Assembly (NCBI RefSeq): GCF_900115475.1
Contig: NZ_FOWP01000001.1
Coordinates: 372,001 to 436,000, forward strand
Direction of reading: 5' to 3'
DNA: 64,000 bases
From: Ectopseudomonas composti
Lineage (GTDB): Bacteria > Pseudomonadota > Gammaproteobacteria > Pseudomonadales > Pseudomonadaceae
In this document: positions 46,822 through 55,467 of the stretch, one piece after another
Layout of the letters: every line of letters starts with the position of its first letter
Numbering within the stretch: the first letter of the stretch is position 1
Notes under the pieces: generated by a model
What the model was told of the DNA's origin: nothing
Seen by the model: the letters and a program-made list of their open reading frames with translations, nothing else
Databases searched by the model: none
Program-made: the position numbers and the translations under genes

Positions 46822-47904
46822 TCATACCCTCCCAACAACCGGCAAACGGTAGATCCAGATACGCCGCAACACAGTGGAGAACTGCCCCCACAGGCTGCCG
46901 CAGTTGTAGTGCTGGCCGTACCGCCGGGCGATCAGGCGCACCTCGCGTGCCAGCTCCGCATAGCGCCGTGCTGGTAGATCCGGGAACAGGTGATGTTCGA
47001 TCTGATGGCTGAGGTTACCGGTGAGGATGTGCAGCACCGGTCCACCGGACAGGTTGCTCGAACCGCGCAGCTGACGCAGGTACCAGTGCCCGCGCGTTTC
47101 TCCCTCCAGTACCTCGGGCGCAAAAACCGCCGCCTTTTCGGTGAAATGACCGCAGAAGATCACCAGAAAGGTCCACAGATTACGCAGCAGGTTGGCCACC
47201 ACATTGCCGGTCAACACGGCCAACGCGTTGGCTCCGAGCAACAACGCCAGCACAGGGAACACCAGATAATCCTTGCCCCATTGCTGCACCAGCTTGGCGC
47301 CGAACTGCCGTGCCAGTGGTCGTACTTCCTCCTTGCTGATGCGGCCTTTCACCAGCTTGTCCAGACGCAAATGCTGGATGGCCACGGCGTACTGGAACAG
47401 CAGCGCCTGGATCGTCACCCACAGCGGCTGCCAACGATAGAAGGGTTTCCAACGCTGCTCCGGGAACAGGCGCACCACACCGTAGCCAACATCATCATCC
47501 ATGCCCAGCACGTTGGTGTAGGTGTGATGCACATGGTTATGCGTATGCCGCCAGAAATCGGCAGGGCCGGCGATATCCCACTCATATTGCCGACCGGCAA
47601 ATTCCGGATCGTTCATCCAGTCATACTGGCCGTGCATCACGTTGTGGCCCAGCTCCATGTTCTCGAGGATCTTGCCCAGGCCCAACAGCAAGGTGCCCAG
47701 CAGCCAGGTCGGCGGGAACCAGCCAAGCATCAACAGCGCACGACCACTCCAGCAGCACAGGCGCACAACAGCGCGCACACGACGGATATAACGCGCGTCG
47801 GCCTCACCCAGGTCGGCCAGGGTTCGCTGACGCAGGGCATCCAGCTCCTGGCCGAAGGCCTCCAGCTCGGTGGGGTCCAGTTCTCGATCAAGGCGCGCAG
47901 TCAC
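46822..47904 (-). CDS. desB: Acyl-CoA/fatty acid desaturase (DesB type)
   Basis: 360 residues, membrane di-iron desaturase. Histidine boxes HNVMH (87-91), HNHVHH (122-127) and HQIEHH (300-305), with hydrophobic pairs between. Introduces a cis double bond into saturated acyl chains (acyl-CoA in the P. aeruginosa DesB model) with electrons from the reductase encoded just upstream. The GTG start at 47904 overlaps the reductase stop (GTGA). Same gene order as the desB/PA4889/desT locus. Two DesT-type operators lie at the operon head. Confidence 0.9.
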   Translation of the reverse strand: MTARLDRELDPTELEAFGQELDALRQRTLADLGEADARYIRRVRAVVRLCCWSGRALLMLGWFPPTWLLGTLLLGLGKILENMELGHNVMHGQYDWMNDPEFAGRQYEWDIAGPADFWRHTHNHVHHTYTNVLGMDDDVGYGVVRLFPEQRWKPFYRWQPLWVTIQALLFQYAVAIQHLRLDKLVKGRISKEEVRPLARQFGAKLVQQWGKDYLVFPVLALLLGANALAVLTGNVVANLLRNLWTFLVIFCGHFTEKAAVFAPEVLEGETRGHWYLRQLRGSSNLSGGPVLHILTGNLSHQIEHHLFPDLPARRYAELAREVRLIARRYGQHYNCGSLWGQFSTVLRRIWIYRLPVVGRV

Positions 47905-48989
47905 AGGTCGATCTCCACATCCCCATGCGGAGCGCTGACGCATAAACGAATCGGCTGCCCAGGTTCGGCAAATAACGCTCCGCTGCGCAGATCACGCACC
48001 GTGCCAGCCAGCAGCAGGCAGGTACAGCTGGTGCAGATGCCCTGACGACAACCATGAGCCGGGCGCAAACCACTGGCTTCGGCCTGTTCCAGCAGGCTGG
48101 CGTTGCCGTTGCCCATCACCTGCTGGTGGCTGCGGACGAAGCTCAGACGCACCTGCGTTGCCTGCTCCTGTGTCAGTACCGGTAGTGGGCTGAAGCTTTC
48201 CGCTTGCAGACTGGCCCCACGCCCGGCGTCGCGCCACCAGCCGCACGCCTTGTCGACGAAGCCGCGCGGGCCGCATACCAGCAGGTGATCGCCCGGCAGC
48301 GCCGCCAGGTGGTTGGCAGAAAGGCGGCCGCTGGGCTCGCCACTGAAGGCCCAATGAACCTGGAAGTTGGCGTAGCACGCTGCCAATGCCTGCAGCTCTT
48401 CGGCAAAAGCCTGCTGCCCCTGGCGACGTACCTGATGCAGCAGCGTCACCGGCGCAGCGAAGCCACGCGCCAGTGCATCACGCAGCAGACCGAGCAAGGG
48501 CGTGATGCCGCTGCCAGCCGCCAGCAACAGCACGGCGTCGTGCCTTTTCGGCCAGACGAACTCGCCATATGCCTGGCCCAGCTCGATCACCTGACCGACC
48601 TCAAGATGATCGAGCAGCAGGTTGGAGAGACGCCCTCCCGGCTGGCGCTTTATCGCAACTTCGATGTGCCCATCGGCCGTCACGGACGTGAGGCTGTAGC
48701 TGCGTCCATGGCGCACACCGTCCTGCTCTAGATACAGCTGAACATGCTGTCCGGCCCGCCAGGCACGCGCATTGCCATTGCAGCGCAGCTGCAGCGCCAG
48801 CATGTCTTCGGCGACCCAGCGGCGCGCCTCGACCTGAGCGAACACGCGATTTAGGCGTAGTGTCGGATGCAGCAAGCGCAGGCACAGATCGACATCCGAC
48901 TCGCGCAGCCAGCCAGACGCACAGAGCCGGCGCAGCGGCTGCAGGCATCCGGCGGTCTGCCGCGCCAGTGATAGGGAAAACACAGCCAT
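47901..48989 (-). CDS. Ferredoxin-NADP reductase with C-terminal 2Fe-2S domain
   Basis: 362 residues. FAD domain (about 45-145, with the RSYSLTS flavin motif near 95), NAD(P) domain (about 150-265, LLAAGSGITPLLGLLRDAL), then a plant-type ferredoxin domain with cluster ligands C314, C319, C322 and C350 (CRQGICTSC...LCVSAP). Supplies electrons to the desaturase that overlaps it by four bases; equivalent of P. aeruginosa PA4889. Start ATG 48989 lies 12 bases from the DesT-type operator. Confidence 0.92.
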   Translation of the reverse strand: MAVFSLSLARQTAGCLQPLRRLCASGWLRESDVDLCLRLLHPTLRLNRVFAQVEARRWVAEDMLALQLRCNGNARAWRAGQHVQLYLEQDGVRHGRSYSLTSVTADGHIEVAIKRQPGGRLSNLLLDHLEVGQVIELGQAYGEFVWPKRHDAVLLLAAGSGITPLLGLLRDALARGFAAPVTLLHQVRRQGQQAFAEELQALAACYANFQVHWAFSGEPSGRLSANHLAALPGDHLLVCGPRGFVDKACGWWRDAGRGASLQAESFSPLPVLTQEQATQVRLSFVRSHQQVMGNGNASLLEQAEASGLRPAHGCRQGICTSCTCLLLAGTVRDLRSGALFAEPGQPIRLCVSAPHGDVEIDL

Positions 48990-49000
48990 CGGAACATTCC

Positions 49001-49018
49001 AGTGAACAGTTGTTCACA
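49001..49018. promoter_or_regulatory. DesT-type operator 1
   Basis: AGTGAACAGTTGTTCACA contains a perfect inverted repeat GTGAACA-GT-TGTTCAC. It resembles the known DesT binding pattern AGTGAAC-N4-GTTCACT. It lies between the divergent reductase/desaturase and regulator genes, next to the reductase start. Confidence 0.75.
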
Positions 49019-49042
49019 AGGCTGACAGAAGCCCTGCATTCC

Positions 49043-49060
49043 AGTCAACAGTCGTTCACT
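49043..49060. promoter_or_regulatory. DesT-type operator 2
   Basis: AGTCAACAGTCGTTCACT, an imperfect dyad of the same type, centred 42 bp (four helical turns) from operator 1. Same-face spacing would allow two regulator dimers to bind together. Confidence 0.7.
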
Positions 49061-49121
49061 GAGATAAGCCAGTGCGGTTCGACGCTGACGCCGTGCATTT
49101 GCTAGAGTGCGGCATCACTCG

Positions 49122-49772
49122 ATGACCCGACCTCGCATGACGCCACGCGCCGAACAGAAGCAGCAGACCCGCCAATCCCTGATGGACGCCGCCCTCACGC
49201 TGATGGAAAGCGGACGCGGCTTTGGCAGCCTGAGCCTGCGAGAAGTGACGCGCGTCGCCGGTATCGTGCCCACCGGGTTCTATCGCCACTTCGCCGACAT
49301 GGACGAACTGGGCCTGGCACTGGTGGCGGAAGTCGGCGAAACCTTCCGTGCGGCGATTCGTCAGGTACGCCGCCACGAGTTCGAAATGCGCGGCATGATC
49401 GACGCCTCGGTGCGCATCTTTCTCGCCGAAGTGGCCGCCAACCACGCTCAGTTTCTGTTCCTCGCCCGCGAGCAGTACGGTGGTTCACGGCCGGTACGCC
49501 AGGCCATCGCCGCGCTGCGCGAGCGCATCACCAGCGACCTGGCAGCCGACCTCAAGCTGATGAACCGCATGCCGCACCTCGACGATGCAGCGCTGGATGT
49601 GGTGTCGGATCTGGTGGTCAAAACGGTATTCGCCACCCTACCCGAACTGATCGACCCTCCCGCGGAGACGCTGCCTGCACACCTCACGGCAGAGGCCAAG
49701 ATCATTCAGCAGTTGCGTTTCATCATGGTCGGCGGCAAGCACTGGCAGGGCCTGGGCAAGCCCGCCGAGTAG
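49122..49772 (+). CDS. desT: TetR-family regulator of fatty acid desaturation (DesT type)
   Basis: 216 residues. TetR helix-turn-helix at about 25-65 (GFGSLSLREVTRVAGIVPTGFYRHF), followed by a helical ligand domain (FLAREQYGG, DLVVKTVFATLPELID) closely like P. aeruginosa DesT, which reads the ratio of saturated to unsaturated acyl-CoA. It would repress the divergent reductase/desaturase genes through the two operators at 49001-49060. Two ATGs are possible (49122, 49137); the shorter gives the usual MTPRAEQKQQTRQ. Confidence 0.88.
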   Translation: MTRPRMTPRAEQKQQTRQSLMDAALTLMESGRGFGSLSLREVTRVAGIVPTGFYRHFADMDELGLALVAEVGETFRAAIRQVRRHEFEMRGMIDASVRIFLAEVAANHAQFLFLAREQYGGSRPVRQAIAALRERITSDLAADLKLMNRMPHLDDAALDVVSDLVVKTVFATLPELIDPPAETLPAHLTAEAKIIQQLRFIMVGGKHWQGLGKPAE

Positions 49773-49774
49773 CG

Positions 49775-49791
49775 CGCACCACAATTGTGCC
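49775..49791 (+). promoter_or_regulatory. NtrC-like dyad upstream of ureE
   Basis: CGCACC-ACAAT-TGTGCC matches TGCACC-N5-GGTGCA at 9 of 12 positions and is centred about 128 bp before the predicted ureE start site, a normal enhancer distance. It overlaps the 3' end of the desT region. Confidence 0.4.
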
Positions 49792-49836
49792 AAGCCATCA
49801 AAAACGCACCAAATAAATCCTGACTGTCTCGCCAAG

Positions 49837-49845
49837 TTATCCACA
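49837..49845 (+). other. DnaA box TTATCCACA upstream of ureE
   Basis: Perfect consensus DnaA box in the 163-bp spacer before ureE, between the NtrC-like dyad and the sigma-54 promoter. Isolated here; three further perfect boxes occur between 53552 and 56681. Confidence 0.5.
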
Positions 49846-49884
49846 GAGCGCAGAAATGCGCTGCGCTGCGGCACTCTTCTGCCT

Positions 49885-49900
49885 TGGCAAGCCACTTGCA
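49885..49900 (+). promoter_or_regulatory. Sigma-54 promoter of ureEFG
   Basis: TGGCAAGCCACTTGCA: GG (49886-49887) and GC (49898-49899) ten bases apart, close to consensus. Predicted start near 49911, 25 bases before the ureE ATG. With the dyad at 49775 this mirrors the atzF promoter, so both urea routes are probably switched on by the same signal. Confidence 0.65.
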
Positions 49901-49935
49901 CTATTTCCGGGCACATTGCCCCGGAATAGACACAC

Positions 49936-50436
49936 ATGCTGGTTATCCACTCCCGAATCGCGCCGCAGAGCGCTTTCGATGCCGAACTGGAACTGACCTT
50001 TGAGGCGCGCAGTAAAAGCCGCCTGCGCTGCTTCACCACCACCGGTGAAGAAGTCGGCCTGTTCCTCGAGCGCGGCCAACCGGCCCTGGCTGATGGCGAA
50101 TGCCTGCAAGCCAAGGACAGCCGCGTCGTGCGCGTGCGCGCCAAACCCGAGCCGCTACTGCACGTCACCTGCGCCAGCCCCTTCGAGCTGATGCGCGCTG
50201 CCTACCACCTGGGCAACCGCCACGTGGCCCTGCAACTGGGCGAAGGCTGGCTGCGCCTGCCTGACGACTACGTGCTCAAGGCCATGCTCGAACAGCTCGG
50301 CGCCACGGTCGAATCCGTCGAAGCGCCCTATCAGCCGGAGCAAGGCGCCTACGGCGGTGGTCATCACCACTCCCACCACGGCGACGAAGAGTTCAACTAC
50401 GGCCCGCGCCTGCACCAGTTCGGTGTGCGCAAGTGA
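49936..50436 (+). CDS. ureE: Urease nickel metallochaperone UreE
   Basis: 166 residues. N-terminal peptide-binding domain (about 1-70), then the metal-binding domain with HVTCASPFELMRAAYHLGNRH, whose first His is the conserved dimer nickel site. A histidine-rich tail GGGHHHSHHGDEE (about 141-153) can store extra nickel. Delivers nickel to UreG. ATG 49936 lies right behind a sigma-54 promoter. First gene of ureEFG-hupE. Confidence 0.95.
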   Translation: MLVIHSRIAPQSAFDAELELTFEARSKSRLRCFTTTGEEVGLFLERGQPALADGECLQAKDSRVVRVRAKPEPLLHVTCASPFELMRAAYHLGNRHVALQLGEGWLRLPDDYVLKAMLEQLGATVESVEAPYQPEQGAYGGGHHHSHHGDEEFNYGPRLHQFGVRK

Positions 50437-50473
50437 GCCGCGCCCTGTCGGCTGCGCGCACCGAGGGCTTGGC

Positions 50474-51148
50474 ATGAAACCGGCCTGGGCGCTGCTGCGC
50501 CTGGCCAGCCCACAGCTGCCCATTGGCGGCTACAGCTACTCGCAAGGCCTGGAATGGGCCATCGACAGCGGCCTGATCAAGGATGCCGAAAACGCCGAAC
50601 GCTGGCTGGCCGATCAACTCGCGCTCAACCTCGCTCGCTTCGAAGCGCCGCTGCTGCTCGCGCATTGCCGTGCGGCGGACGAATGCGACTGGCCGCGTCT
50701 GCAGCAACTGGCCGAACAGCACCGCGCCAGCCGTGAAACCAGCGAACTGGCCCTGGAAAGTCGGCAGATGGGCTATTCACTGCGGCAACTGCTCGAAGGC
50801 CTGCCCGAGCTGGACGATGCCGCGCGTGAAGCACTTGCAGCCCAGGACGAACCGGGCCTGGCACTGGCCTGGGCGCTGGCCGCCCGCGCCTGGCAGATCA
50901 CCCCGGACGACGCCCTCGCAGCCTGGCTCTGGGGCTGGCTGGAAAACCAGCTCGCCGTACTGATGAAGGTCCTGCCGCTGGGCCAGCAGGCCGCCCAACG
51001 CCTGACCAGTCGCCTGTTGCCGCAGCTCGACGCGGCCCAGCGCCAGGCCGCCGCCCTCTCCCCCGAACACTGGGGCAGCGCCGCTTTCGGCCTGGCCCTA
51101 ACGAGCATGGCGCACGAGCGCCAGTACTCACGTCTCTTCCGCTCCTGA
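50474..51148 (+). CDS. ureF: Urease accessory protein UreF
   Basis: 224 residues, all-helical. [26 protein letters not shown] is the diagnostic start. UreF bridges UreD-urease and UreG and acts on the UreG GTPase during active-site assembly. ATG 50474 follows GAGG; 37 bp after ureE and 14 bp before ureG. Confidence 0.95.
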   Translation: MKPAWALLRLASPQLPIGGYSYSQGLEWAIDSGLIKDAENAERWLADQLALNLARFEAPLLLAHCRAADECDWPRLQQLAEQHRASRETSELALESRQMGYSLRQLLEGLPELDDAAREALAAQDEPGLALAWALAARAWQITPDDALAAWLWGWLENQLAVLMKVLPLGQQAAQRLTSRLLPQLDAAQRQAAALSPEHWGSAAFGLALTSMAHERQYSRLFRS

Positions 51149-51162
51149 CGAGGATTCCAGAA

Positions 51163-51777
51163 ATGAACAGCCAACCTCTGCGTGTCGGCATCGGCGGCCC
51201 GGTCGGTTCCGGCAAGACCGCCCTGACCCTGGCCCTGTGCCGCGCCCTGCGCGAGCGCTACAACATCGCCGTGGTCACCAACGACATCTACACCCAGGAA
51301 GACGCCCAGTTCCTGGTGCGCAACGAGGCGCTGGAGCCCGAGCGCATCATCGGCGTGGAAACCGGCGGCTGCCCGCACACCGCCATCCGCGAAGACGCCT
51401 CGATCAACCTGGAGGCGGTGGAGCAGCTCAATCGCCGCTTCCCCGGCCTGGACCTGATCATCGTCGAGTCCGGTGGCGACAACCTGTCCGCCACCTTCAG
51501 CCCCGAACTGTCCGACCTGACCCTCTACGTGATCGACGTCTCGGCCGGCGACAAGCTGCCACGCAAGGGCGGCCCCGGCATCTGCAAATCCGACCTGCTG
51601 GTGATCAACAAGGTCGACCTGGCACCCATGGTCGGCGCCTCACTGGAAGTCATGCAGCGCGACACCCTGAAGATGCGTGGCGACAAGCCCTTCGTCTTCA
51701 GCAACCAGAAAGTCGGCCAGGGTCTCGACGAGATCATCGCCTTCATCGAACGCCAGGGCATGCTCACCGCGGCCTGA
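51163..51777 (+). CDS. ureG: Urease accessory GTPase UreG
   Basis: 204 residues, SIMIBI-class GTPase. P-loop GGPVGSGKT at 11-19; [15 protein letters not shown], then the nickel-binding CPH in [17 protein letters not shown], the Walker B-like [11 protein letters not shown] and the guanine motif NKVD. Couples GTP hydrolysis to nickel insertion. Third gene of the set, 20 bp before hupE/ureJ. Confidence 0.97.
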   Translation: MNSQPLRVGIGGPVGSGKTALTLALCRALRERYNIAVVTNDIYTQEDAQFLVRNEALEPERIIGVETGGCPHTAIREDASINLEAVEQLNRRFPGLDLIIVESGGDNLSATFSPELSDLTLYVIDVSAGDKLPRKGGPGICKSDLLVINKVDLAPMVGASLEVMQRDTLKMRGDKPFVFSNQKVGQGLDEIIAFIERQGMLTAA

Positions 51778-51797
51778 TTCCACTCAAGGAGAACCTC

Positions 51798-52370
51798 ATG
51801 AATCTGCGTAAAACCCTCTACGCCATCGCCCTGTTCTGCACCCCGGCGCTGGCCTTTGCTCACCCCGGCCACGGCGACTCCGGGCTCATGGCCGGCCTGG
51901 CTCACCCGGTGTTCGGCCTGGATCACCTGCTGGCGATGTTCGCTGTCGGTCTGTGGGCGGCGCAGCAAAGCGGCGCGGCACGCTGGGCGCTGCCGCTGAC
52001 CTTCGTCGGCACCATGCTGATCGGCGGCCTGCTGGGTTTTGCCGGTGTGGAAATTCCTTTGATGGAAACCGGCATCGCCGGCTCGGTTCTGGCCTTCGGC
52101 CTGCTGGTGGCCGTGGCTGCGCGTCTGCCGATGGCTTTATCCATGGCATTGACCGCCGTTTTCGCCCTGACCCATGGCGTCGCCCACGGCCTGGAGCTGC
52201 CGGATCTGGCCAGCCCCTTCGGTTATGCCTTCGGCTTCATCGTCGCCACCGCTGCGCTGCACGCCATCGGCTTCGCCCTGGTGCGCTTCCTGCCACAAGC
52301 AGCGGCGCCGCTGGTGCGTATCGCCGGCGCAGCCTCGGCAGCGACTGGTGTCTGGCTGCTGGCCAGCTGA
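51798..52370 (+). CDS. ureJ: HupE/UreJ-family nickel permease
   Basis: 190 residues. The signal-like first segment ends in AFAHPGHGD, which places the histidine cluster outside, and about six helices follow. The family motif HPVFGLDHLLAMFAVGLWA, with HP and DHL histidines, is present and HGVAHGLE lies in a later helix. Members import nickel for urease or hydrogenase; position right after ureG supports nickel supply to urease. ATG 51798 follows AAGGAG. Confidence 0.9.
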   Translation: MNLRKTLYAIALFCTPALAFAHPGHGDSGLMAGLAHPVFGLDHLLAMFAVGLWAAQQSGAARWALPLTFVGTMLIGGLLGFAGVEIPLMETGIAGSVLAFGLLVAVAARLPMALSMALTAVFALTHGVAHGLELPDLASPFGYAFGFIVATAALHAIGFALVRFLPQAAAPLVRIAGAASAATGVWLLAS

Positions 52371-52397
52371 AGATTCGCAGCCCATCGCTGCCACCGT

Positions 52398-52503
52398 GGT
52401 ACGCGCAGCGCACCCTACCCCCCGTAGGGTGCGCCATGCGCACCGGTGCAGATTCGTCCATCGCGGCTCCCGCGGTGCACACGGTGCACACGGTGCACCC
52501 TAC
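52398..52503. repeat. GTAGGGTGCGC-family cluster with a triplicated unit
   Basis: Three family members: 52398-52418 (ending CGCACCCTAC), 52424-52444 (GTAGGGTGCGCCATGCGCAC plus C) and 52474-52503, in which GGTGCACAC is repeated so that three GGTGCAC blocks precede CCTAC. The region is the 207-bp spacer between hupE/ureJ and the phosphodiesterase gene. Confidence 0.8.
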
Positions 52504-52577
52504 CGGTTCCACTGCGGTACTTGCCAAGGCCGCCGTGCTGGGGCACAAAGTCCCGAACCGGTTTCGAGACCCTGCCC

Positions 52578-53492
52578 ATGCTGCGCCTCACTCGATTTCT
52601 GATCGCCCCACTGCTGCTGATCGGCGTCGTCGTGCTGGTACTGGCGCTGATCAGTCAGCCGGCAAGCCCACCTGCGGTGCTCGCCGATCTTGGCCAACGC
52701 CCGCTGGTCATCGCTCATCGCGGCGGTATGGGTCTGTGGCCGGAAAATACCCTGTTCGCCTTCGAGCGCGCTGCCGCACTCGGTGTCGACATGCTGGAGA
52801 TGGATCTGCATCTGAGCCAGGACGCCAAACTGGTGCTGATCCACGATGAAACCCTGGAGCGCACCAGCAATGGCCAAGGGCCTGTCGCGCACTACAACCT
52901 CGCCGAGTTGCAGGCACTGGATGCCGGCTACAAGTGGACGGCCGATGGCGGCCAGAGCTATCCCTATCGCGGTCAGGGCACGCGTATCGCTGCGCTGGAA
53001 GAGGTGTTCGAGCGCTTTCCGCTGATCCCCAAGGCGCTCGAAATCAAGGTGCCCGATGTCGGCATGGAGGCCGTGCTCTGCGAGATGCTGGCGACCTACG
53101 ACCAACTCGACCGCGTCATAGTCGCCAGCTTTCATGAACGCAGCCTGCAGCGTTTTCGCCAACTCTGCCCGGAGGTCGCGACTGCGGGCGGGCCTGTCTC
53201 GGTGCGCCTGCTGTTGGCCCTGAACTGGCTGGGGCTGAGCGACCTGCTGTCGCCCTCCTACCCCGTGCTGCAGATTCCGCAGCAACACGGCGGCCTGAAC
53301 CTGGCGACACCTCGGCTGGTTCGCAATGCCCAGGCACGCGGCCTGCAGGTGCATCTGTGGACGATCAACGAACAACCGAACATGCGTCTGCTGCTGGAGA
53401 TGGGCGTCAACGGCCTGATCACCGACTACCCGGATCGCGCCCTGCAGTTGCTGGGACGCTCCACGCAACTGAGCGCGCTGCCCAGCGAATAG
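52578..53492 (+). CDS. Glycerophosphodiester phosphodiesterase family protein
   Basis: 304 residues. One N-terminal hydrophobic segment (about 6-24) anchors it or exports it. GDPD barrel: catalytic IAHRGGMGLWPENTLFAF (about 46-63), metal ligands in EMDLHLSQD, and the second catalytic His in LIHDETLERTSNG. Hydrolyses deacylated phospholipids to glycerol-3-phosphate and an alcohol. ATG 52578 starts just before the anchor; the longer frame reads through repeat DNA. Confidence 0.9.
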   Translation: MLRLTRFLIAPLLLIGVVVLVLALISQPASPPAVLADLGQRPLVIAHRGGMGLWPENTLFAFERAAALGVDMLEMDLHLSQDAKLVLIHDETLERTSNGQGPVAHYNLAELQALDAGYKWTADGGQSYPYRGQGTRIAALEEVFERFPLIPKALEIKVPDVGMEAVLCEMLATYDQLDRVIVASFHERSLQRFRQLCPEVATAGGPVSVRLLLALNWLGLSDLLSPSYPVLQIPQQHGGLNLATPRLVRNAQARGLQVHLWTINEQPNMRLLLEMGVNGLITDYPDRALQLLGRSTQLSALPSE

Positions 53493-54009
53493 GCCGACAC
53501 CGCAGGCTGGTAGCCCTGCTGCCATTGGCAGAGACGAGATCTACCACCAGCTTATCCACAATATGATCAACAGCTTCCGGGGATAATTAACCCTGCTGCG
53601 CTCCTGAGCCTAAAAAACACTGGACAAACCCGCCACTGCTTCACCCCAAAATTGTATCGAACAGCCTTGATCAAAAATCCAGCAAAGCGCTGGAGCCCTC
53701 TCTATTCATGGCCTACAGCAATAGGTACATAAGTTACCCACAACATCACCCACAGCTGCCGTGGACAAATGCACGATGCCTCCGCAGTTTCGCCAAAAGC
53801 TGTCAACCCTCTGTGTACAAAGGAAAAAACCCACTGCTCAAATCTTCACCAGGACACTGAAAACGGCGTATCTAAAGCGCCGCAGCCAGCCACCACCAGC
53901 TTATCCACAACTATTCCCACAAGCTGCGTGGAAAACTTTATTTTCGCTGCCTGGCATGCCACCTGCTTGGGCGAGTAACCTTCGTTTCCCTGCCCAGTAA
54001 GGACGCTTC
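53493..54009. other. 517-bp gene-free spacer with DnaA boxes
   Basis: No credible gene. It holds two perfect DnaA boxes TTATCCACA (53552-53560, 53901-53909), each inside an identical 19-bp block ACCACCAGCTTATCCACAA (53543-53561 and 53892-53910). It also has a near-box TTACCCACA (53734-53742) and a TGTGTACA element near 53814. The DNA is AT-richer than its surroundings. dnaA, dnaN and rpmH are absent, so this is not the usual chromosomal origin. The LysE ribosome site (AAGGA) closes the region. Confidence 0.6.
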
Positions 54010-54624
54010 ATGTTCAGCTTCTTCCTCGCCGCCATGCTGCTCGGCTTCGTGTTCAACGCCGCCCCGGGGGCCGTGTTCAGCGAGACCCTGCGCCGCGGCC
54101 TGCGTGACGGCTACAAACCTGCTCTACTGGTACAGATCGGCTCGCTGGTGGGCGATGCCACCTGGGCCGCACTCGGCCTCACCGGTCTGGCCCTGTTGCT
54201 CGACAGCGCGCAGATTCGCTATCCGCTGACGCTAGCCAGCGCCCTCTATCTGGCCTGGCTCGGCTATCAGTCGCTGCGCGACGCGCATCGCCCACCACAA
54301 CCCAGCGACGATACCCAGGTGGCCGCTGGCGGAGCCTTTGCAGCCGGAGCCGCTCTATCGCTGACCAACCCGCAGAACATCGTCTACTGGGCCGCCATGG
54401 GTGGCGCGATGGCCGCCATTGGTGTCGCTCAACCGACACCCATGCACCTGGCGGTGTTCTTCGCCGGCTTCATGGTCTCGTCGATCCTCTGGTGCTTCAT
54501 CTGCGCCGGCCTGGTGGACTGGTTTCGCCGCGCCGCTTCGCTGCTCTGGCACCGCCTGACCTACGCCGCTTGCGGCGTGGTGCTGCTAGGCCTGGCCGGC
54601 ATGAGCGCGATGGAACTGGTCTGA
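54010..54624 (+). CDS. LysE/RhtB-family amino acid exporter
   Basis: 204 residues, about six helices. FVFNAAPGAVFSETLRRGLRDGYKPALLVQIGSLVGDATWA is the typical first-loop motif (a GP-like PG with the charged patch), and SLTNPQNIVYWAAMGG the second. Exports amino acids or their analogues; substrate unknown. ATG 54010 has AAGGA nine bases upstream. Confidence 0.88.
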   Translation: MFSFFLAAMLLGFVFNAAPGAVFSETLRRGLRDGYKPALLVQIGSLVGDATWAALGLTGLALLLDSAQIRYPLTLASALYLAWLGYQSLRDAHRPPQPSDDTQVAAGGAFAAGAALSLTNPQNIVYWAAMGGAMAAIGVAQPTPMHLAVFFAGFMVSSILWCFICAGLVDWFRRAASLLWHRLTYAACGVVLLGLAGMSAMELV

Positions 54625-54723
54625 TCGCACCGCGACTATCGCCATCATCGAAACAATCTAACGGCGCGGCGCCAGCAACGGGACTAGCCTGAACCACATG
54701 TCCCTGCGTCAGGAAGCCGCGCC

Positions 54724-54801
54724 ATGTACCTCAATGACCTGCTCAAGCAACTGCTCGCCAGCTACGCCTGTGCCACCTGCGGCATTGATACGCGGCACTG
54801 A
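54724..54801 (+). CDS. Possible 25-residue small protein with a CxxC motif
   Basis: ATG 54724 with AGGAAG seven bases upstream opens [20 protein letters not shown] and ends five residues later with TGA at 54799-54801. It has an amphipathic helix followed by C-A-T-C. It lies in the 236-bp spacer between lysE and the LOG gene, same strand. The ribosome site makes translation plausible; there is no homology I know of. Could be chance. Confidence 0.3.
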   Translation: MYLNDLLKQLLASYACATCGIDTRH

Positions 54802-54860
54802 CACTTGGTGGCAGCGCAGCGGCTGGTTACCCTTGGCACATTCAGCCAAGGAATCCGTCC

Positions 54861-55448
54861 ATGTCCCTGCGTAGCGTCTGTGTCTTCTGTGGTGCCAGCC
54901 CTGGTGCCAGTCCCATTTACCGTGAAGCCGCCGAAGCGCTTGGCCAGCACCTGGCCGAGCGCGGTATTCGTCTGATCTACGGTGGTGGCGCCGTCGGCCT
55001 GATGGGCGTGGTCGCCGATGCGGCGCTCAATGCCGGTGGCGAGGTGATCGGCATCATTCCGCAAAGCCTGGAGCGCGCCGAGATCGGCCACCGCGGCCTG
55101 ACCTGCCTGGAAGTGGTGGACGGCATGCACGCGCGCAAGGCGCGCATGGCCGAACTGGCCGACGCCTTCATCGCCCTGCCCGGTGGCCTCGGGACTCTGG
55201 AAGAGCTGTTCGAGGTATGGACCTGGGGCCAACTCGGCTACCACGCCAAACCGCTGGGCCTGCTGGAAGTGAACGGGTTCTACAGCAAGCTTGGCGGTTT
55301 TCTCGATCACCTGGTCGCCGAACGCTTCGTCCGCCCGCAACACCGCGAGATGCTGCAGATCGCAGGCAGTCCCCGGAAACTGCTCGACGCCCTGAGCGAA
55401 TGGCGCCCCAGCGCAGCGCCGAAGTGGGTGGATCGCTCACCCGTCTGA
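54861..55448 (+). CDS. LOG-family nucleotide 5'-monophosphate phosphoribohydrolase (TIGR00730)
   Basis: 195 residues. Signature motifs are GMHARKARM (88-96) and PGGLGTLEE (107-115), with GGGAVGLMG in the Rossmann part. Cleaves the N-glycosidic bond of cytokinin or purine nucleoside 5'-monophosphates to free base and ribose 5-phosphate; in bacteria probably nucleotide turnover. Often misnamed lysine decarboxylase. Ribosome site AAGGA upstream. Confidence 0.9.
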   Translation: MSLRSVCVFCGASPGASPIYREAAEALGQHLAERGIRLIYGGGAVGLMGVVADAALNAGGEVIGIIPQSLERAEIGHRGLTCLEVVDGMHARKARMAELADAFIALPGGLGTLEELFEVWTWGQLGYHAKPLGLLEVNGFYSKLGGFLDHLVAERFVRPQHREMLQIAGSPRKLLDALSEWRPSAAPKWVDRSPV

Positions 55449-55467
55449 GCCTATACGCAGGCATGTA

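Noticed and set aside
53493..54009. Chromosomal replication origin oriC
   Set aside because: DnaA boxes are present, but dnaA/dnaN/rpmH and a clear AT-rich unwinding element beside box arrays are missing. Kept only as a DnaA-box spacer.
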